From Pohlia nutans (Eukaryota > Streptophyta > Bryopsida > Bryales > Mniaceae), in NCBI GenBank assembly GCA_022496805.1, contig CM040085.1, positions 50,497,811 to 50,561,810 on the forward strand: a DNA stretch of 64,000 nucleotides, given 5' to 3'. The translations under genes were made by a program, and so were the position numbers. The notes beneath the pieces are model-generated. The model saw only the letters and a list, made by a program, of their open reading frames with translations. It ran no database searches and had not been told where the DNA came from. Shown piece after piece: positions 59,824 through 64,000 of this stretch. Positions within the stretch are counted from its first letter, which is position 1, and each line of letters starts with the position of its first letter.

Positions 59824-60635
59824 TTACGTATGCCTCCCCACACAAATGAAACCTCAAACTCAAACACACAACTTTGTTTTTGTGATTTTTTTTTTTTTTT
59901 TTTTTTTTTTTTGATATTGCACCTTTGTGCACCCAATGGGTTTAATACAACCCCAAACACTAGATCAGCACTTTTGTGCTCCACACACGCCTCCCAACAC
60001 TCAAATGTGAGAACCCTCACCCAAAAATGCAAAGAGGCTCACCAAAACCCCTCAAATCACTCAATGGAGCTCAAAACAACTCCAAATGCTTCAATACGAC
60101 GCCTTAGTGTCCCCAAACACCCAATGCACGTCAATGACACCTTTGTGTCCTTCAAGAGCACTCACTCAATGCACATGAACTCACACAAGTCCCTCAAAAC
60201 CCCAATCGCATTGAAATTGCTCAAAACCGCACTTTTGTGCACAAACTAGCTCCAAATGAAAATTTGAGCACCCCAAGAGCATGAAACACATGCAACACCT
60301 CAAAGCAAGTGCCTAATCACTAGGATCAGATGGTAGACCCTCCACGAGAGCCTTCACACCTCACAAATCACTTGCATTTACTCAAATGCTCACAATTGAA
60401 CCAAACGAAGTTCCACTCGCAACGAAGAGATAGAAGAAAGAAAAGAAGGAGATCAAGGGAAGAAATTGACCAAAGAGAGTGCTCCAACATGTAACTTCAG
60501 CCCATGCACACCTCCAAGAAACACCAACGCTTCAACAAGCTCCAAAACCTCCAACAATGCTCCAAAACCGTCCGTTGCGCACCGACCTCAAAATACTTGC
60601 ACAAATGCAATCTAATACTCATGAAACACACATGA
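59824..60635 (-). other. Copia leader between primer-binding site and gag
   Basis: About 0.8 kb without coding potential on the minus strand; the 282-codon plus-strand ORF at 59401-60249 that overlaps it is a shadow. A T run of about 23 bases lies at 59888-59912 (A run in the transcript). Confidence 0.7.
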
Positions 60636-60649
60636 GTGGGCCCATAACC
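60636..60649 (-). promoter_or_regulatory. Copia primer-binding site, fits the anticodon arm of initiator-Met tRNA
   Basis: Immediately after the 5' LTR the minus strand reads GGTTATGGGCCCAC. Its complement GTGGGCCCATAACC is the anticodon stem-loop sequence of plant initiator-Met tRNA as I recall it. The usual plant PBS to the tRNA 3' end is absent here. This implies priming by an internal half-tRNA, as known for Drosophila copia. Confidence 0.75.
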
Positions 60650-60907
60650 TATTGAAGGTAGAGAAGATTGCACAAGGCACACACACAAACACAAGGAATG
60701 CGTAGAAAGAGATGATCTTTACTCAAAGGCCTTCCACCTTAAGTAGTGTACACTAGGAGGTCACCATGGACAAACCATATGGGATAACTCATCACAAGGA
60801 CACTCTAGAGATCAGTCCATGCCTAACCCCTCCTCCCACACACCATTATTTAGCACCCGTACGTCTTTGGCTTCTAGCAATACTACGTTGCATCAATTAC
60901 CTCAATA
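60650..60907 (-). repeat. Copia 5' LTR
   Basis: Same length as the 3' LTR with one visible difference (CTAGGAGGTCACC here, CTAGGAAGTCACC in the other copy). Confidence 0.95.
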
Positions 60908-61182
60908 GGCATTACATGGGCCAATACAGGCCACAAAGAGGACAATATGACATGATCTGGGGCCCAGTTGGGTTTTCGCCATTCGAGTTGCCAAATCCAA
61001 GGAGAAGTCATCTATGTTTTTCCCCTCTGCCTCCTCCTCTTTCTTCATGCTATCCTTTGGTTGTCCTTCTTCTTACTTCACAAAGTCATAAAGTCGTGCC
61101 ACTACTCCCAGTCATTATATTGGAATCAACTGCTCAAAGGACCAGTACTAGTGGGCCAGTACCAAGATTAGGGCCAGGATGA

Positions 61183-61224
61183 ATGGAGAATGACTATAGA
61201 TGAGAGCCGTTGACAGGACTAGTT

Positions 61225-61260
<36 letters not shown>

Positions 61261-61904
61261 GGAGGGGGAGAGGAGGTAGTAAGAGCTTTGGGCTCTCACT
61301 CCTTCATTTCACCCCGTGCTTGTAGAACGGAGGGAGAGGAATTAGGGTTTTGGACCTTGGAGGAAGTTTTTGACTAACTAGAGGTATATGGAGGCCACAA
61401 CAAGCCAATGTTCATTGAGTTTGGAGACTTTATGAAGAAGATTTAAGTCCCCTAGTATCAAACGGGCGAAATCATACATGTTATGTTTTAGATCATGTTA
61501 TGTTATAGATCTTGTTTGTATTGTTGAAGTCGAGTTTTGTATGTAATTGTGATAGATCCGGTATTTGGAAGTGTTGGTGTTGTAAATCAGCTCAATTCAT
61601 ACATGTTTGTGTGTTAGATCTAATAAAATAGAGTGGGATTGGGTGTAGATCTAAAATATTAGGTTTGAGGGATCCAGGAGCAGTCATTAGGCAATACGGG
61701 AACATTTTTGTGGGATTGAAACTACAATTATTGAAGGCAATCATCAAAAGGGAGACCTAAAAACCTCCCTTTCACACCCATGTCAGACTATTCTTTAATA
61801 GATAGTGCTTCTAACTATACACCAAAAACCATTTATTTTGTTCTGTGTATTAATTAATTAGTGCATGTGATATGATGAAGGGTAATGGATGGTTGACGGG
61901 TACG
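61183..61904. other. No gene; long T run
   Basis: A T run of about 33 bases at 61230-61259, then AT-rich spacer up to the next LTR. TATGTTATAGATC-type short repeats lie near 61480-61515. Confidence 0.5.
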
Positions 61905-62453
61905 TGTTGGTAACCGAATAATTAGTAGATATTCCCTTACGCTAAGATTAGGCTAGTCTATACGCGGCAGGTATAGACCCGGCAGGCGATACCCAGTAGT
62001 ACAGGCTGGCACAGGCTGGTCGACCCGACTGACCCGGTCGACCAGATCTAACACTGCTGTCAGATCAGCCTCCTATATGTACTTTCCCTCTCTTTGAGAG
62101 AGGTGTTGCTATACATTTTGTACATCATCTTTATTGGCAGCCTCAGTTGTACTTCCTTCTTGTCTTAAACCTTCGTGTGTGTTCTAGTATGCCAAACTAC
62201 TGTGGTAGGAGTGTTATTTCCTGCTCTTGTATTGCTTATTGTGTTTGAATCCTGGCTAGTTGCAGTAGTCTGTGAGTTATGCAGGAGTCGACTTGCAGGC
62301 ATACTGGTGTTACTCCTAGTCAATAGTGTATTCCTCTTCATTGAAACCCTCTTACTACTCCTCTCAATCTCTACTTACTAGTCTAAAGTCAGGTGTTATT
62401 GTGAGAAGTAGTCCCATTAGTTTAAGGTCGGTTCCTAGTAAACCCCCTTAACA
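61905..62453 (+). repeat. 5' LTR of a second LTR retrotransposon, ~549 bp
   Basis: It starts TGTTGGTAACCG and ends CCCCCTTAACA (TGTT/AACA ends). It contains GGTCGACC repeats near 62018-62045 and a TATATGTA box near 62072. The partner LTR would lie beyond the window. Confidence 0.65.
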
Positions 62454-62454
62454 T

Positions 62455-62473
62455 TTGGCGACCATGCAAAGTT
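62455..62473 (+). promoter_or_regulatory. Probable primer-binding site
   Basis: TTGGCGACCATGCAAAG follows the LTR by one base. A TGGCG start is usual for sites pairing with a tRNA 3' CCA end in Ty3-like elements; I cannot assign the tRNA. Confidence 0.5.
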
Positions 62474-62731
62474 CAGCTCAGAAACCAGCCTTCTTGTAAG
62501 TCTAGTCAGTAGTCGGTCCTGTCGGCTATCGCTAGGCGCTATACGTCCCTAGAAAACAGCAGCAATATGCTTCCTACACAAAAAAATTGCAGTTCTAAGC
62601 ACGCTACAGAGCACGGCTACATCGACAAACGCCTCGGAGATCACTATGTGTGACAGTCGGCCAGTGTAGTGACCAATCGATAATGCTTCTGACCAGGAAT
62701 CTGTAAGAGCAGTCTATGGAAGAGGTTTACG

Positions 62732-64000
62732 GTGCCAAAAGTGCAACCGACTATACCCGCACAAAAGGCTAGCCAACCAGATCTTAGAACCCGACCCCTA
62801 CCAGCTAGATTCAGATCCAGATCTAGATCTAGATTCAGATCTAGATCTGAAAACTGCCACGTCACCACTATGACAGGACCGCGTACACGTGCCACCGGCT
62901 CACCCTTGCCACTAGAACTAACCACAGACCAGCTCACTAACCCCCGTTTTTATAGAGAATGGAGAAATTTGCAATCAGAGATGAGTCCACCAGCAGTAGT
63001 ACGAGATGCTACCCAGGAAATGGACACCCGACTGAAATACGACATGAGGCGGCAAGTCGCGCCATTGACCTCTACCGACCCATCACTACAACACTACATG
63101 GAATTCACACAAGGAATGATGGATAACCGAGAAGGTGCCATCTTTCACAAGACTTCCGTACCAATGGGACGAGGAATCGCGATTCTCCTGACCCGACCCC
63201 TGGCTATACTACCGACTATGTATACCACGGCTCAACAATACACCCGCCCAACTGTGGCGCTAGAGGCGATGTCCAACCCGCCTTCTCCGTGTCGAGTTCA
63301 AGAAGACCCAGTCAACCTACCGAAACGACCTTCTAGTAAGGTACACTACTGACCCTACTCTCATTTCTCATCAACGGCACATAGAGATCAACCAATTACG
63401 TCGTAGTAGGGAAGAATTCGACTCCCGCCTTGCATGTCTCTTATCAAATCCTGACCCGGCTTTAGAACAAGTCCACTCGGAATCTCAGCCAAGTCGGCAG
63501 GACCAGTTGACTACATTTCACCAAGAACCCAGTTCTCCTTGTCAAATGAATAGTCGACCAGGGACACCTGTAAACAAAAACCAGTACCCGACTGGCCCAG
63601 ACGACTTTGAGACCGACTTAGCCACGAGGATCAGAGAAATCTTTAACTCTAACCAAAGAGGCGACCCGGTAGCATCTCGACCTACACTACCGCCTATTTG
63701 TACTCACACTCATGAGCCGAATATTCTGAACCTAGAACAGTCGACACCCAGAACTAAAACCCCTCGAGTGTCAACACCCAGAACTAGTCTTCCACCTAGT
63801 TACCAAAACTAGCCCGCACCAGGCATTTCCATTCACCAGACCAATACCCAACCATCGTTTTCACAGGCCTACACTAGGCCTTTACCACAGACCACTTACA
63901 GTCGACCGGTAGTTCCCCTGCCTCCGATCCTACCGACCGTCTACCAGTACCAACCCGCACTACCCCTGTGTGCAACTTGTGGTTCCTACAGTCACTACAC
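62732..64000 (+). pseudogene. gag region of the second LTR retrotransposon, frameshifted, runs off the window
   Basis: The frame 62732-63352 (a likely Met is at 62870, MTGPRTRATGSPLPLEL) shifts near 63330-63345 to a second frame that continues (EEFDSRLACLLSNPDPALEQ) past 63507 to a stop at 63810. The Pro/Thr/Gln-rich tail and a final CATCGSYSHY at the window end look like the beginning of a CCHC knuckle. A run of AGATCT-type repeats at 62811-62850 encodes an Arg/Ser stretch. Placement next to a TGGCG primer site suggests a Ty3/Gypsy-type element; no pol is available to confirm. Confidence 0.5.

Larger units (their letters stand above)
55436..60907 (-). mobile_element. Complete Copia LTR retrotransposon, 5.47 kb, TSD GGCAT
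   Basis: Two 258-bp LTRs bound it. GGCAT at 55431-55435 and 60908-60912 is the 5-bp duplication. Transcription runs right to left: 5' LTR, primer-binding site, ~0.8 kb leader, gag, one in-frame TGA, pol, polypurine tract, 3' LTR. The LTRs differ at one position that I can see, so the insertion is recent. It sits inside the decayed gene above. Confidence 0.96.
52850..61182 (+). pseudogene. Decayed plant retroelement gene (gag-like/ORF1-like), split by Copia
   Basis: The frame of 53256-53549 (VRGVEVEINDVTIKEALGIK, similar in style to the putative plant transposon-protein domain of Ty3-like ORF1s) continues in phase to about 54110 through six in-frame stops. A Gln/Glu-rich coiled coil follows at 54640-54960 with six more, then an acidic linker (SDEEPKEEIETG, SELESDTEEEG) and a Tyr/Gly-rich segment. 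The gene resumes after the Copia at 60908 (YMGQYRPQRGQYD) and ends near 61180. Every stop is TAG, TAA or TGA where Gln or Arg would fit. I cannot name the family with certainty. A long AAT tract at 54141-54180 interrupts it. Confidence 0.5.

Noticed and set aside
56062..60249. Long plus-strand ORFs (188, 194, 136 and 282 codons) within the Copia
   Set aside because: They are antisense shadows of gag, pol and the leader, with no domain of their own.
1..64000. tRNA, rRNA and snoRNA genes
   Set aside because: I looked for cloverleaf and box motifs by eye and found none I could support; a covariance-model scan was not possible.

Overview
The window looks like repeat-dominated nuclear DNA of a land plant. 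The evidence is spliced GT-AG genes, plant-type Copia, Ty3-like, MULE, CACTA and piggyBac elements, CCCTAAA motifs, and a Copia primer-binding site that fits plant initiator-Met tRNA. I cannot name the species; the FCP1-like phosphatase style makes a non-seed plant plausible, but that is only an impression. No intact host housekeeping gene is visible. Nearly all coding signal comes from mobile elements and their relics.

The most unusual content is one family of elements seen several times. Three copies encode a large spliced protein whose N-terminal half resembles a ParB/Srx-like domain (FVCDGNHRRQAW) and whose C-terminal half resembles a beta-class N6/N4 DNA methyltransferase (LDCTAGTG). They lie at 1.2-5.5 kb (full length, broken), 19.3-21.0 kb (C-terminal half) and 38.9-41.2 kb (minus strand, N-terminal two thirds). 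Three further copies encode a MULE-like transposase with a C-terminal SWIM zinc finger, at 15.7-18.3 kb (minus), 35.1-37.3 kb and 43.9-45.4 kb. Both gene types share a small hairpin just after the stop codon (loop AGACTAAAAGGGC), a CCACGGTCGTAGG-type subterminal motif and GCTC-rich termini. This suggests one family carrying two genes, or two elements mobilised by the same machinery. One member is delimited at 28174-37838 by a 10-bp target-site duplication. It also carries a small acidic orphan gene and several kilobases of internal satellite.

Layout: 1-1055 tandem 182-bp array; 1.2-6.0 kb methyltransferase element; 6.0-8.5 kb broken FCP1/NIF-type phosphatase whose 5' end abuts the element terminus; 8.9-9.55 kb unknown ORF; 9.87-10.3 kb MITE; 12-15 kb tandem arrays; 15.7-18.3 kb transposase relic; 19.3-21.4 kb second methyltransferase copy with a CACTA MITE in an intron; 21.4-23.0 kb piggyBac transposase relic; 24-28 kb MITEs; 28.2-37.8 kb delimited MULE; 38.0-41.2 kb third methyltransferase copy; 41.4-43.9 kb arrays of GC-rich and hairpin units; 43.9-45.8 kb third transposase copy; 46-52.5 kb AT-rich DNA with TTAA-flanked piggyBac-type MITEs; 52.8-61.2 kb decayed retroelement gene split by a complete Copia element (55436-60907); 61.9-64.0 kb 5' part of a second LTR retrotransposon running off the window.

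The coding relics are full of in-frame stops, most of them explicable by single C-to-T or G-to-A changes. That is what long-term cytosine methylation and deamination would leave.
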